Source: Bacteroidota bacterium (GTDB lineage: Bacteria; Bacteroidota; Bacteroidia; JAFLBG01). From it: a DNA stretch of 64,000 nt. The position numbers were made by a program, and so were the translations under genes. Below, piece by piece: positions 46,425 through 56,122 of the stretch (within the stretch, counting starts at the first letter, position 1; the number at the start of each line of letters is the position of its first letter). The stretch lies in the NCBI GenBank assembly GCA_017303975.1, contig JAFLBG010000002.1:1-64000 (forward strand), read 5' to 3'. The notes under the pieces are model-generated. The model was not told the DNA's origin, ran no database searches, and was given only the letters and a program-made list of their open reading frames with translations.

Positions 46425-48332
46425 ATGAAAACAAAAACACTAGCGGTAGCCGCCCTACTGGGTATTTCGGCTATTTCAAGCAATCAATTATTTTCTCAAG
46501 CAACAATTGGCTGGAAACAGCAGTTTAACGGAATGGTTCTTCACGAATCAGACGAGAATTACGCCAGCATCATGTCAACATTTGACACGCTATCAAGCAC
46601 TATTTATTACAGAACCTCTATTGCAGCCGAGACAACAGAAGATTTTGATCCAAGTTCGGCAAAGGCGCTAGTAAAAGGAGGTTCAAACTTTGACGATTAC
46701 TTTGCTGAAGGAGAATTGCAAATGGGAAGAGACATTGGACTTCCGGTTATATCTGCATATAATACGACTACCGGAAAATACAGATGGGCAAATAAGTTCG
46801 AGCCCATTGGAATAAATAGTTATGTTGATTTAACAAATATAGAGGCGATAGGAAAAGCATCGGGTTTATATGCTGCAATTTCGTTTAAGGGAAAAGTAAA
46901 ATACAAGACAGCTACCTTTACCTCTATTACCAAGCCTGATAGCACAAACAACAACGACATCCTATTAGCAAGAATAGACCAAAACGGGAATTTTGTAAAA
47001 GGTGCTCGAATTGTACCTGTTGATGCTTCTTTTAAAGAAGGAAGTATTTACACCTCAAAAATGGCTGTAAATACAAATGGCGATTTAATTGCTGCGGTTC
47101 AGTATTATGGCGACAATACCAATCTACCACAAGGAGTAGCATATAAAATTGTTACATCAAACATAACACATACTGTTATTTTAGACAAAGGCGATATTGT
47201 GTTATTGCGCTTAGATGGTAGCATGAAATACCTTGCACACACCGTAATAAAAGCAAATGGAAACGACCTTTCCATAATCGACATGAAAGCAGATGCATCT
47301 AAAAACATATTGGTAGGTTTTGATTTGTATCGTTTTAACACAAAAACTATACATGTAAGTACCGGTGCAAATGGAATGACAATTGGATCTAACGACCCAG
47401 TAAATTCTTTCAAAAAATTCTTAGTTAAATTTCAACCTATGCTCAACACTACCAGCATAGCTACGTATGTTGAAATGCCTCATTTTACAATAGAAACAGA
47501 CAAAATGGGAAATATTCTTCTAACATCAATTATTGATGAAAACGAAGATGCTAAAGCCGGAATATATACCATAAAGCCAAGTGTGAATAATAGCATACAG
47601 CTAATTACAAAATATGATAAGTTTGGCACATACCTAACTCACTCTGCAATTACAAGACAACAATCAAGCTATATAGATGGATGGGATACATACCTGGATG
47701 AGAACAACAACCTATATGTTTCTTACGGAATAAATGTTACTACTACCGGAGAGTGGAAATACGAAAGACAATTTATGTCTAAAGTAAGAACAACAGGTGC
47801 AACAATGACAGAAGTTTGGAAAAACAGCATCATGGCAGTAGGGTCTGGATACCATGCAAGTGCAAGCTCTATCTATGCTCACAAAAACAAAGTATTATTT
47901 ACTGCCCTATTGGATCCACACACAAGCAATTATAAAATTTTGGTGAGCAATCCTTTACAACAAATAAAAGTAAATGGAGATCGATCTGTAAGTTGTATGA
48001 TTCAATACAACTTGAGTGGAGCAGCATTATCACCAGAAGAACAAACCGAAGACAACAACAATATAGCCTACAAAACATCCTTTGATGACGTTAGCTCTAG
48101 CTTAGTAGTGTATCCAAATCCTTCTAAAGATGAGGTTAATGTACAAATTACACTAAGTGAAAACGAACAAGCTACTATTACACTTTTCAACTACAACGGA
48201 GTAGCTGTGAAAAATGTAGTTACTACTGAGGTAGAAACAAAACTAAACATTGCTGAACTACCTGCAGGAATGTACTTTGTGGAAGTTGTTTCTAACAATG
48301 GAAAAGAAGTTAGAAAATTGATAAAAGAATAA
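46425..48332 (+). CDS. secreted T9SS type A sorting domain protein (paralogue 1)
   Basis: 635 residues: signal peptide (1 to about 24, ending LFSQA), a long repeated beta region with DFDPSSAK and LLARIDQNGNFVKGA-like SBBP-type segments, and a C-terminal sorting domain (about 560-635) starting VVYPNPSKDEVNV and ending RKLIKE. It is exported by T9SS to the surface; no enzymatic motif is seen. It is paralogous to the next gene, and the sorting-domain DNA is almost identical (152 of 153 bases). A strong terminator follows. Confidence 0.85.
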   Translation: MKTKTLAVAALLGISAISSNQLFSQATIGWKQQFNGMVLHESDENYASIMSTFDTLSSTIYYRTSIAAETTEDFDPSSAKALVKGGSNFDDYFAEGELQMGRDIGLPVISAYNTTTGKYRWANKFEPIGINSYVDLTNIEAIGKASGLYAAISFKGKVKYKTATFTSITKPDSTNNNDILLARIDQNGNFVKGARIVPVDASFKEGSIYTSKMAVNTNGDLIAAVQYYGDNTNLPQGVAYKIVTSNITHTVILDKGDIVLLRLDGSMKYLAHTVIKANGNDLSIIDMKADASKNILVGFDLYRFNTKTIHVSTGANGMTIGSNDPVNSFKKFLVKFQPMLNTTSIATYVEMPHFTIETDKMGNILLTSIIDENEDAKAGIYTIKPSVNNSIQLITKYDKFGTYLTHSAITRQQSSYIDGWDTYLDENNNLYVSYGINVTTTGEWKYERQFMSKVRTTGATMTEVWKNSIMAVGSGYHASASSIYAHKNKVLFTALLDPHTSNYKILVSNPLQQIKVNGDRSVSCMIQYNLSGAALSPEEQTEDNNNIAYKTSFDDVSSSLVVYPNPSKDEVNVQITLSENEQATITLFNYNGVAVKNVVTTEVETKLNIAELPAGMYFVEVVSNNGKEVRKLIKE

Positions 48333-48345
48333 ATCCCTTAATCAT

Positions 48346-48388
48346 AAAACAAAAAACGGGCTAGATAATCTAGCCCGTTTTTTGTTTT
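48346..48388 (+). terminator. intrinsic terminator after T9SS paralogue 1
   Basis: A 20-bp perfect stem (GGGCTAGA/TCTAGCCC core with A-rich and T-rich outer arms), a 3-base loop TAA and a T-run. Confidence 0.9.
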
Positions 48389-48557
48389 ATATAGCTTACA
48401 ACCAAAAAAATCGCGTACACCAGAAATCTATTCTATTCAAAAAACATTTAGCATCAACGAATTTCTATCCTTCATCTACAACTTAAGTTGTTCATAAACA
48501 AGGCCCATTCGCCCAAATCAGCCTATTTCTAAAGGTTCAAATGAACCTATTTTGTTT

Positions 48558-48587
48558 TTTGTTGCCCTAGTGCGTTTTATACTTTTG
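48558..48587 (+). promoter_or_regulatory. promoter of second T9SS paralogue
   Basis: TTTG at 48558-48561, 18 bases, then TACTTTTG at 48580-48587, 28 bases before the ATG. Confidence 0.5.
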
Positions 48588-48615
48588 CGAAGTATTAAAA
48601 ACTTAAACCCAAACC

Positions 48616-50529
48616 ATGAAGACACAAAAATTACTAACTGCATTGGCTATTACGGCTGGCAGCTTTATTTCAGAAATTAATGCACAAGCTACGGTAGCGT
48701 GGAAACAACAATTTAGTGGTGCAGCTTTGCATGACATTAGTGAGGAGGAAGACGGTTATCCCAACCTAAGATCATCTGCGTTTGACACCTTAAGTAATAG
48801 TTTGTATTACTTATCCTCTGCTCCTAAATCAAGCTCAGTAGATTTCGATCCAAACCCATCGATTAAAGCCAGTATTAAAGGTGGAAGTAACGTATACAAG
48901 CATTATAACAATGGAGAAATTTACCAGGAAATAGATTTAGGAACTCCTGTTATTTCTGCTTTTAACAGCACAAATGGGAAATACAGATGGGCAAATAAAT
49001 TCGAGCCTATTGGAGCTAATAGCTATATAAATCCTACCAAAATTGAAGCAATAGGTAAAGCATCCGGCCTATATTTCTCTGCACAATTCAAAGGTAAAGC
49101 AAAATATAAATCAAATACATTTACATCAGTTTCAAATGCCACAAATTCGAACAGCTGTGATGTGCTTTTCGGTCGTTTAGATCAAAATGGAAACATTCTA
49201 AAAAGCGCTTCTATTGTACCCGTTAATCCATCAAACAAAAATGGAACTATTTACACGGAAGAAATGACAGTAAATAATAGCGGAGACTTAATAGCTGCAA
49301 TAAGTTATAGAAATTACGATAACAACATTGGTTCAAGCTTTAAAATTGTTGGAACAAACATGACTAAAACAATTACTATGGCAGAAGGAGATATTGCCTT
49401 AGTAAGATTTGACGGTAGCTTAAAATACATTACACATACTATTATTAAGCCTTCGGGAAATTACATTTGGATTAATGATTTAAAATCTGATGCTTCCAAA
49501 AATATACTAGTTGGTTTACATACTTATAGACACAACAACAACTCCTTGACTCTAAGTTCCGGACAGATAGTTACATCTCCTAGCACTTCTGACTCAGTAG
49601 GCTCTCAAAAAAATTATATTGTTAAATTACCCGCAATGCTTACTAACATTAATCTAGTTAAGGAAATTGATAAGGAAGCCTTCACCATTGAGACAGATAA
49701 ACTTGGCAATATACTTGTAACATCAATCCTTGGTGCTGGCGATAAATGGGAAATACAAAATAATACTATACAAGCAGACACCAATGAAGTAGTACAAGTG
49801 GTTGTGAAATATGACAAAAATGGTAATTACAAAAATCATCTTGCTATAGCAAGACAACAATCACGCTATGTAGATGCTTGGGACACTTATATGGATGGGA
49901 ACAACAACTTATATATTTCTTACGGAATTAATGTGGCTGCAGGCGATTTCTGGCTTTATGAAAGACAATTTATGTCCAAAATAAGAACAAGTGGAACTAC
50001 TATGACTGAGATTTGGAAGAACAGCATTATGGCTAACGGAAACTATTACCATGTAACCGCAAGCTCAATCTATGGTCATAAAAATGCAGTGTTTCTAACA
50101 ACACTTTTACAACCACATGCTAACAGCTATAAAATTTTAGTGAGCAATCCATTACAACAAATCAAGGTAAATGGAGATAAATCCGTGAGTTGTATGATTC
50201 AATACAATTTGAGTGGAGCTGCATTATCACCGGAAGAACAAACAGAAGAAAACAACAGTAATGCTTACAAAACTTCTTTTGAGGAAGTAAGTTCTAGCTT
50301 AGTGGTATATCCAAATCCAACTAAAGATGATGTTAATGTACAAATTACACTAAGTGAAAACGAACAAGCTACTATTACACTTTTCAACTACAACGGAGTA
50401 GCTGTGAAAAATGTAGTTACTACTGAAGTAGAAACAAAACTAAACATTGCTGAACTACCTGCAGGAATGTACTTTGTGGAAGTTATTTCTAACAGCGGAA
50501 AAGAAGTGAAAAAATTAATTAAGCAGTAA
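48616..50529 (+). CDS. secreted T9SS type A sorting domain protein (paralogue 2)
   Basis: 637 residues: signal peptide (1 to about 23, ending INAQA), a beta-rich body parallel to paralogue 1 (FDPNPS, YRWANKFEPIGANSY, LFGRLDQNGN), and a sorting domain beginning VVYPNPTKDDVNV. The body has diverged from its neighbour while the C-terminal DNA is nearly identical, which points to recent gene conversion of the secretion signal. It has its own promoter and terminator, so it is not in an operon with paralogue 1. Function beyond surface location is unknown. Confidence 0.85.
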   Translation: MKTQKLLTALAITAGSFISEINAQATVAWKQQFSGAALHDISEEEDGYPNLRSSAFDTLSNSLYYLSSAPKSSSVDFDPNPSIKASIKGGSNVYKHYNNGEIYQEIDLGTPVISAFNSTNGKYRWANKFEPIGANSYINPTKIEAIGKASGLYFSAQFKGKAKYKSNTFTSVSNATNSNSCDVLFGRLDQNGNILKSASIVPVNPSNKNGTIYTEEMTVNNSGDLIAAISYRNYDNNIGSSFKIVGTNMTKTITMAEGDIALVRFDGSLKYITHTIIKPSGNYIWINDLKSDASKNILVGLHTYRHNNNSLTLSSGQIVTSPSTSDSVGSQKNYIVKLPAMLTNINLVKEIDKEAFTIETDKLGNILVTSILGAGDKWEIQNNTIQADTNEVVQVVVKYDKNGNYKNHLAIARQQSRYVDAWDTYMDGNNNLYISYGINVAAGDFWLYERQFMSKIRTSGTTMTEIWKNSIMANGNYYHVTASSIYGHKNAVFLTTLLQPHANSYKILVSNPLQQIKVNGDKSVSCMIQYNLSGAALSPEEQTEENNSNAYKTSFEEVSSSLVVYPNPTKDDVNVQITLSENEQATITLFNYNGVAVKNVVTTEVETKLNIAELPAGMYFVEVISNSGKEVKKLIKQ

Positions 50530-50579
50530 AATTCAATCGTGTATTTCCGACTTAGTAAGTTTTACTAAAATATAATTTT

Positions 50580-50629
50580 ATCAAAAAGGGAAAGCCTTGT
50601 TTTATAAAACAAGGCTTTCCCTTTTTGAT
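50580..50629. terminator. 50-bp perfect palindromic terminator
   Basis: Two perfectly complementary 25-base arms with core GGGAAAGCCTTG, between convergent T9SS paralogue 2 and nadK. It is suitable for both directions. Confidence 0.88.
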
Positions 50630-50662
50630 TTCTATCTTAACATGTATTTTACAATAGTAGCA

Positions 50663-51535
50663 TCAATTCCTTTTATCTAAACCCCAATTAAGCTTATTGC
50701 GTATGGTGGTAAAGAAACTTTGATTTTCGAAACGAATCAAGTTAAATTTAAAATCAGCCTTATGTATCACCAACTCAAAAGAGCTATCTATAGAGGCAGA
50801 ACGAGAATCTAATGTTACCAAAAACTCTTTGCTGCGCCCTTCTATTTTCAATGTTAATACTTTGTCGTCAGGAATAATAAGAGGACGCACCGTTAGGTTG
50901 TGCGGTGCAATTGGCGTTATAACAAAGCTTTTGGCATCGGGTACCATTAGCGGACCACCACAGCTCAACGAATAAGCGGTAGATCCGGTAGGTGTTGCAA
51001 CTATTAAACCATCAGCCCAATAAGAGTTTAAAAATTCGCCATCTAAAAAAGCATGAATAGTCATCATGGTAGAATCTTTTTTAGTAATCGTTATCTCATT
51101 GAGCGCATAATTGATGTCGCCAAACAAATTATTCTTTGTATTTAATTGAAGTAAGGATCTTTTTTCGAACGAAAAATTCTTTGTCAGTAAATAACCTATT
51201 GCATTATTAATTTCATCTTTTGAAACATTTGCCAAAAAGCCTAATCTGCCCGTATTTATACCTAACACAGGCACTCCTGAATTGCGCACCATGGCAATTG
51301 TTTCCAGCAAAGTACCATCTCCCCCTATACTTAGCATATAGTCGAGCTGTGCTACTTCTGTATAATCAGAAAATGTTTTGTAGTCGGAACCTACCGATGA
51401 ATTTGATTGGAGGAAAGTGTAAAATTTATCGTAAATAAAAACTTCATTGCTAGCATTCTTTAGTTGTGTCAACATGTTTACAACAGAGGCACTTGTATTG
51501 TCAATTACCGGGCGCGCATATACAGCTATTCTCAT
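50663..51535 (-). CDS. nadK: NAD kinase
   Basis: 290 residues. The catalytic GGDGT motif is at 71-75, followed by NTGRLGFLA (about 99-107) and YSLSCGGPLMVP, all diagnostic of NAD kinases. It phosphorylates NAD+ to NADP+ in the cytosol. It has its own promoter in the gap after the TM2 gene and ends at a shared palindromic terminator. Confidence 0.96.
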   Translation of the reverse strand: MRIAVYARPVIDNTSASVVNMLTQLKNASNEVFIYDKFYTFLQSNSSVGSDYKTFSDYTEVAQLDYMLSIGGDGTLLETIAMVRNSGVPVLGINTGRLGFLANVSKDEINNAIGYLLTKNFSFEKRSLLQLNTKNNLFGDINYALNEITITKKDSTMMTIHAFLDGEFLNSYWADGLIVATPTGSTAYSLSCGGPLMVPDAKSFVITPIAPHNLTVRPLIIPDDKVLTLKIEGRSKEFLVTLDSRSASIDSSFELVIHKADFKFNLIRFENQSFFTTIRNKLNWGLDKRN

Positions 51536-51552
51536 GAAAAAAAATTATTCTT

Positions 51553-51584
51553 CAAATTTAGGGATTATCTGAGTATTTACGCAA
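51553..51584 (-). promoter_or_regulatory. promoter for nadK
   Basis: The minus strand shows TTG (51584-51582), 21 bases, then TAAATTTG (51560-51553), 18 bases from the start codon. Confidence 0.55.
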
Positions 51585-51607
51585 TTCACAAATTGCATTT
51601 ATGGCTA

Positions 51608-52072
51608 TTACTTTACCCACATAAATAGTTTATCGTTATTCTCAAACCTACTCAAATCCTTGCTTGTGGCAATTACTACAAAATCTATCATAGGTAATAT
51701 CCCAAAACATCCGCCTAATGTAGCAATATAAACAACCGGAATGTATGGTTTAGCACCTAAGTAAATTCTATGCGCGCCTATAATACCAACCGGAAATGGC
51801 AACGCAAGCAATAGTGCTACAAGTTTCTGTTTCTCGTCTTGTTGGGTTAATACATATGAAACTGCATTCTCTCCGGCAAAAGCGCTGTCTGTTACAAACG
51901 ATATAGTGTTCTCTTCTTGGGTATTAGCAGCAATTAGTTTTTGTACAAGCAACTCCTTTAGGGTATGTTTATTCAAAGAGTTTTCAACACTTAGATGCCC
52001 TTGAGAATAGCTATAATAGCTAAAACCAACAAGAAGAATACCTATCGCTATATATGCACGAAGCGTTTGCAT
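51608..52072 (-). CDS. TM2 domain-containing membrane protein
   Basis: 154 residues with an N-terminal hydrophobic segment that may be a signal or anchor (about 5-24). The C-terminal TM2 domain comprises two helices joined by a short turn (LLALPFPVGIIGAHRIYLGA, then YIATLGGCFGILPMIDFVVI). TM2 domains occur in membrane proteins of diverse, mostly unknown function. It follows the NHL-repeat lipoprotein by 7 bases and is probably co-transcribed with it. Confidence 0.8.
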   Translation of the reverse strand: MQTLRAYIAIGILLVGFSYYSYSQGHLSVENSLNKHTLKELLVQKLIAANTQEENTISFVTDSAFAGENAVSYVLTQQDEKQKLVALLLALPFPVGIIGAHRIYLGAKPYIPVVYIATLGGCFGILPMIDFVVIATSKDLSRFENNDKLFMWVK

Positions 52073-52079
52073 GCAATAT

Positions 52080-53222
52080 CTATTTCTTAAACTCTATTTT
52101 ACGAATACAGTTGTTGTAGGTGTCCGCAACAAATAAATTACCTGCATTATCAAATGCAAGCCCTTTAGGAGCATTGAATAAAGAAGCTTCTAGAGCACCG
52201 TCTCTATAACCGGACGAATCTTGAGCTGTACCTGCCACCAAATGAATAATGCCATTACTATCAATCTTCCGGATAGCATGACTACCCACAGCAGTAAAAT
52301 AAATATCATTTTTATAAATTAACAACAACTCCGGATTCGCTAACGCTGCATCTATTGCATTGCCTCCATGCCCCCATTTCTGCGTATCAGGATTTCCGGC
52401 ATATGTGGTTATTACCCCGCCTTTATCAATTTTTCGAATTCGCTTATTCCACGAATCGGCTATATAAATAGTTCCATCTGTAGAAGTCGCAACGCCTCCA
52501 GGAGAAAACAATCTTGAAATAGCAGCAGGACCGCCATCTCCTGCAAACGACTGTTCACCGTCTCCGGCAAGAGTTGTTATAACACCTTGTGTATCCACCT
52601 TTCTTACTCTATTATTTACGTTCTCAGCAATGTATAAATTTCCGACTGCATCTAGCGCAATACCCACAGGCACATCTAGGCTTGCCTTAACAGACAACCC
52701 TCCATCTCCCGAATAACCTCTATTGCCGCTACCCGCAACAGTTGTTATTATTCCTTTAGCATCGATCTTTCTAACCACATGATTTGAGCCGTCTGCAAAA
52801 TAAATATTGTCCTGTGCATCAATCGCAATGGCTCTTGGCCCCCATATTTCAGCCTTTTCGGCCAATCCTCCATCTCCAGAATAGCCACCATGCCCTGTTC
52901 CTGCAACCGTTACAATTTTCTGATCTGTTGTTATTTTTCTAATTCTATTATTGTCCTTATCGGCAATAAAAAGCTCTCCCTTCGAATTAAAGGCAATACC
53001 GTATGGTTGATTGAACTGTGCGCTCTTTGCAGGACCGCCATCTCCAAAATAATCACCTTTTTCTGTCCCGGCAATGGTTGTAACCACTCCATTTAAAAAG
53101 GAATTTGCATTGGTTTCTTTTCCAGCATTTTTGTTTTCAGTCGAATTTTGTTGGCAAGAACCCAAAAAAATTGTAGTTAATGCTCCTAAACAAATACGAC
53201 CAAGGCTTATTGATTTTATCAT
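52080..53222 (-). CDS. NHL-repeat beta-propeller lipoprotein
   Basis: 380 residues from the ATG at 53222, which puts a clean lipoprotein signal (IKSISLGRICLGALTTIFLG) directly before the lipobox Cys in GSC. Six NHL repeats follow, each with an AGTG-YSGDGG turn and a NRIRKI-like strand, forming a six-bladed propeller. It is anchored in an envelope membrane. Such propellers usually bind proteins or ligands; catalytic residues were not recognised. It is the first gene of a pair with the TM2 gene. Confidence 0.88.
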   Translation of the reverse strand: MIKSISLGRICLGALTTIFLGSCQQNSTENKNAGKETNANSFLNGVVTTIAGTEKGDYFGDGGPAKSAQFNQPYGIAFNSKGELFIADKDNNRIRKITTDQKIVTVAGTGHGGYSGDGGLAEKAEIWGPRAIAIDAQDNIYFADGSNHVVRKIDAKGIITTVAGSGNRGYSGDGGLSVKASLDVPVGIALDAVGNLYIAENVNNRVRKVDTQGVITTLAGDGEQSFAGDGGPAAISRLFSPGGVATSTDGTIYIADSWNKRIRKIDKGGVITTYAGNPDTQKWGHGGNAIDAALANPELLLIYKNDIYFTAVGSHAIRKIDSNGIIHLVAGTAQDSSGYRDGALEASLFNAPKGLAFDNAGNLFVADTYNNCIRKIEFKK

Positions 53223-53360
53223 AATGCAACAATTTAGCACTTTTTTCTTATATCTAATTTTAATATAGGAATATAAGATAAATTAAATATAAACACTTTA
53301 TATATTGAATAGTTAATTACAAATTATATTTTAGGAATATTATAACTAAATAAAAAAGGG

Positions 53361-53391
53361 TTGACGTTAGATTATTCCACAGGTAGTTTTG
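53361..53391 (+). promoter_or_regulatory. promoter of the 53418 gene
   Basis: TTGAC begins at 53361. Counting from the TTG, 20 bases separate it from TAGTTTTG (53384-53391), 27 bases before the ATG. Confidence 0.6.
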
Positions 53392-53417
53392 ATGCATCAC
53401 ACTAAAACCAAACAAAT

Positions 53418-54380
53418 ATGAAAACAGTTATCCCCCAAAACCAATTCTTGAATTTAAGAATAGTAGTAATTGCATTTGTATTACTATCAAATACCGTTGC
53501 CGCACAAAAGCGAAACAAAAACTTAATCTCGCACTACTCTTATGAGCAAAATGCCACTGCTGTTGATTCAGAAGGGAACACGTATAAGCTAGGAAATATA
53601 AGTAATCAGATTGCTATAACGAAAAAGGACAAAAAGAGCGAAAACTTAATAGATATTGTTTTGGAAAAATTTAACGTATTGGATGAATTAGTTTGGAGAA
53701 AAACAATTGGAGGAAATGGTATCGAAATGGGCTATTCTCTTGCTATTGACAACACTAATGCAATATACATTACAGGGTATTTTACAGAAATTACCGACTT
53801 AGACCCAAGTGAAAATGTTTTTGCTTTGAATACAGATCATTCTAGCGCCACTATTTTTGTTTCAAAATATGAGAGTAACGGCAATTTTGTATGGGCCATT
53901 AATATGGGCGTTGGTAGTGGCTATGCAATAGATACAGACAAAGAAGGAGCAGTTTATGTAACCGGAGGAAAAGTAGCTGAGTCATTATCCTCCCAAAATA
54001 CTATAGATGGAGGATACAGCGACATTTTTATTTGCAAACTAGATAAAAATGGCAACTCTATATGGAATCACACTCTAGGCGGGAATGGCAACGATATTGG
54101 GTACAAATTGTTTGTTGAAAGCTCTACAATTAGCATATGCGGGGTATTTTCCGGTGAAAATATAGATTTTGATCCAAGCTCAAACACATATGTACTTTCT
54201 GCAGATAGTCGTTCAGAAAGAAATAGATTTATTCAACGATTAGATTTAGATGGGAATTTTATTTCCGCTGTAAATACCGATAAAATAGGTGGTGGTTTAT
54301 CAACTAGTGGCTTGAAAAGAAACATTGACGAACTTAATGAACAGTTAAATTTTTATTCTCCCAAAGAAATAATTGAGTAA
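53418..54380 (+). CDS. secreted beta-propeller-like protein without sorting domain
   Basis: 320 residues with a signal peptide (about 1-31, ending VAAQK). SBBP-like repeats follow (LDPSENVFAL, KYESNGNFVWAINMG, AIDTDKEGAVYVTGG, KLDKNGNSIWNHTLGGNG), the kind of body normally found in T9SS cargo. The sequence ends in a hydrophilic tail (LKRNIDELNEQLNFYSPKEI) with no T9SS domain, so it may be truncated or retained in the periplasm. It is a single gene with a clear promoter and a terminator downstream. Confidence 0.75.
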   Translation: MKTVIPQNQFLNLRIVVIAFVLLSNTVAAQKRNKNLISHYSYEQNATAVDSEGNTYKLGNISNQIAITKKDKKSENLIDIVLEKFNVLDELVWRKTIGGNGIEMGYSLAIDNTNAIYITGYFTEITDLDPSENVFALNTDHSSATIFVSKYESNGNFVWAINMGVGSGYAIDTDKEGAVYVTGGKVAESLSSQNTIDGGYSDIFICKLDKNGNSIWNHTLGGNGNDIGYKLFVESSTISICGVFSGENIDFDPSSNTYVLSADSRSERNRFIQRLDLDGNFISAVNTDKIGGGLSTSGLKRNIDELNEQLNFYSPKEIIE

Positions 54381-54450
54381 GGCGAGCCATATCCGAAAAG
54401 CTCGAAAATAGTAGAAAAAAAATGAATGATTGTTTTCGTGTGGTTTACCC

Positions 54451-54484
54451 AAAGGGGGTGTGCTGTTGGTTGCACGCCCCCTTT
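54451..54484 (+). terminator. intrinsic terminator after the 53418 gene
   Basis: AAAGGGGGTGTGC pairs with GCACGCCCCCTTT (13 bp, one G-U pair) around an 8-base loop. Confidence 0.75.
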
Positions 54485-54556
54485 ACCTTTTTAACCGCAA
54501 TTAGGCTGTAGAAGCTTTTGAAAAAAGCCCACTATCAGTCTTAGTACGGGTAACCC

Positions 54557-54597
54557 CAACTAAATATTAGTACGGAAACCTTACTAATATTTAGTTG
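54557..54597 (-). terminator. hairpin downstream of phoH
   Basis: A 16-bp perfect stem (CAACTAAATATTAGTA and its complement) with a 9-base loop, 43 bases beyond the phoH stop. The stem is AT-rich, so termination strength is uncertain. Confidence 0.5.
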
Positions 54598-54639
54598 TAG
54601 GCAGTTGTATTTTCCAACTGCGTATTTAGGGTTTAATTA

Positions 54640-55980
54640 TTACAAAAACTCATTGGCCAAATTAGCCAACTCAGAGCGCTCTCCTCTTTCTAGAGTAATA
54701 TGTGCATATACTGATTGTCCCTTTAAACGGTCTATTAAATAAGACAATCCATTACTTTGCGTATCTAAATAAGGCGTGTCAATTTGATATATATCTCCGG
54801 TAAAAACAATCTTGGTATTCTCTCCGGCTCTGGTAATAATCGTTTTAACTTCGTGCGGAGTAAGATTTTGAGCTTCATCCACAATAAAGAACACGTTTGA
54901 TAAGCTTCGCCCCCTAATGTATGCCAATGGGCAAACAATCAACTTTTCACTTTCTACCATTTCGTTAATTTGCTTGTACTCTTTATCTTTTTCATTAAAC
55001 TGGTTCTTAATGTACTTCAAGTTGTCCCAAAGTGGCTCCATGTAAGGATTTACCTTTGATTTGATATCTCCAGGCAAATAGCCAATATCTTTATTGCTAA
55101 GTGGTACAATAGGTCTGGCCAAATAAATTTGATGGTAATTTCTTTTTTGCTCTAATGCGCCTGCTAAAGACAGCAATGTTTTTCCCGTACCTGCCACTCC
55201 TTGAATAGTGACCAAAGAGATATTAGGATTCATTATTGCATCCATTGCAAAAGCCTGTTCGGCATTTCGGGGCTCTATACCCAAAGTAGCATGCTTTTTA
55301 ACTCGTTCCATCTGTTCGCTAATAGGGTTGTAATGAGCTAAAACAGACTTTTGTCCGTTTTTTAAAACATAATAATGATTTGCGGATGGAATTTGTTTCT
55401 TTAACAACTCTGTAGTAGTGCAAAAACCTTTTTCGTATAAGGAGTCTATAGCTTCTATTGGAGCTTTTTCAAGAGTGGTTTTGCCGGTATATAAATTTTC
55501 GTCCTCAATTTTACCTGTTTCGTAATCTTCGGCTGTAATATTAAGCGATTTGGCTTTCAACCGTAAATTAATGTCTTTGGTAACCAAAATAACCTTTCTG
55601 TTTGGGTACTCTTGCGCCATGTGTAGCGCACAATTAATTATTTTGTGATCGGGTTTTCTTTCTCCAAAAACCTTCTCCGCATCTATTTTAGCCGATTGGC
55701 TCATTTCAATTTTAAATTTTCCTCGCCCCTTTCCATCCAAGCTTATCCAGTCTTGCAGGGTATTGTTGCCCGAAAGCTTATCAATAAAGCGAATAAATTC
55801 ACGGGCAGAGTAATTCTTCGTATCATTTCCTTTTTTAAAATTATCTAACTCCTCCAAAACAGTTATCGGAATTACCACGTCATGGTGTTTAAAATTTTTT
55901 ATGGCTGTATGGTCATATATAATAACAGACGTGTCTAACACAAAAATCTTGTTATCTTTTTCTAAAACTGATTTGGTCAT
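54640..55980 (-). CDS. PhoH family protein with N-terminal PIN domain (PhoH2-type)
   Basis: 446 residues. The N-terminal PIN-type RNase domain has Asp16 (FVLDTSVIIYD) and VLEELDNFKKG (41-51). The C-terminal PhoH ATPase has Walker A GVAGTGKTLLSLAGA, Walker B FFIVDEAQNLTP and VFTGDIYQID. The PIN-PhoH fusion is described as a sequence-specific RNA helicase/nuclease in mycobacteria; the target here is unknown. It is a single gene. Confidence 0.92.
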   Translation of the reverse strand: MTKSVLEKDNKIFVLDTSVIIYDHTAIKNFKHHDVVIPITVLEELDNFKKGNDTKNYSAREFIRFIDKLSGNNTLQDWISLDGKGRGKFKIEMSQSAKIDAEKVFGERKPDHKIINCALHMAQEYPNRKVILVTKDINLRLKAKSLNITAEDYETGKIEDENLYTGKTTLEKAPIEAIDSLYEKGFCTTTELLKKQIPSANHYYVLKNGQKSVLAHYNPISEQMERVKKHATLGIEPRNAEQAFAMDAIMNPNISLVTIQGVAGTGKTLLSLAGALEQKRNYHQIYLARPIVPLSNKDIGYLPGDIKSKVNPYMEPLWDNLKYIKNQFNEKDKEYKQINEMVESEKLIVCPLAYIRGRSLSNVFFIVDEAQNLTPHEVKTIITRAGENTKIVFTGDIYQIDTPYLDTQSNGLSYLIDRLKGQSVYAHITLERGERSELANLANEFL

Positions 55981-56081
55981 GTTATTTTTTGTTGATGTAA
56001 TTAAAGCTAATTAATACTTTAAATAATATGTTTAACACACATTTTTTTAATTAACATTGCAATGTTGATGGTAGAAAACAA

Positions 56082-56089
56082 TATTTTTG
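56082..56089 (+). promoter_or_regulatory. possible -7 box for the RidA-family gene
   Basis: TATTTTTG fits TAnnTTTG 33 bases before the ATG; a TTG at 56057-56059 is 22 bases upstream, slightly longer than the usual spacing. Confidence 0.4.
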
Positions 56090-56122
56090 AAGAAGATTTA
56101 ACCATTTTAATTTTTTTAGCGC

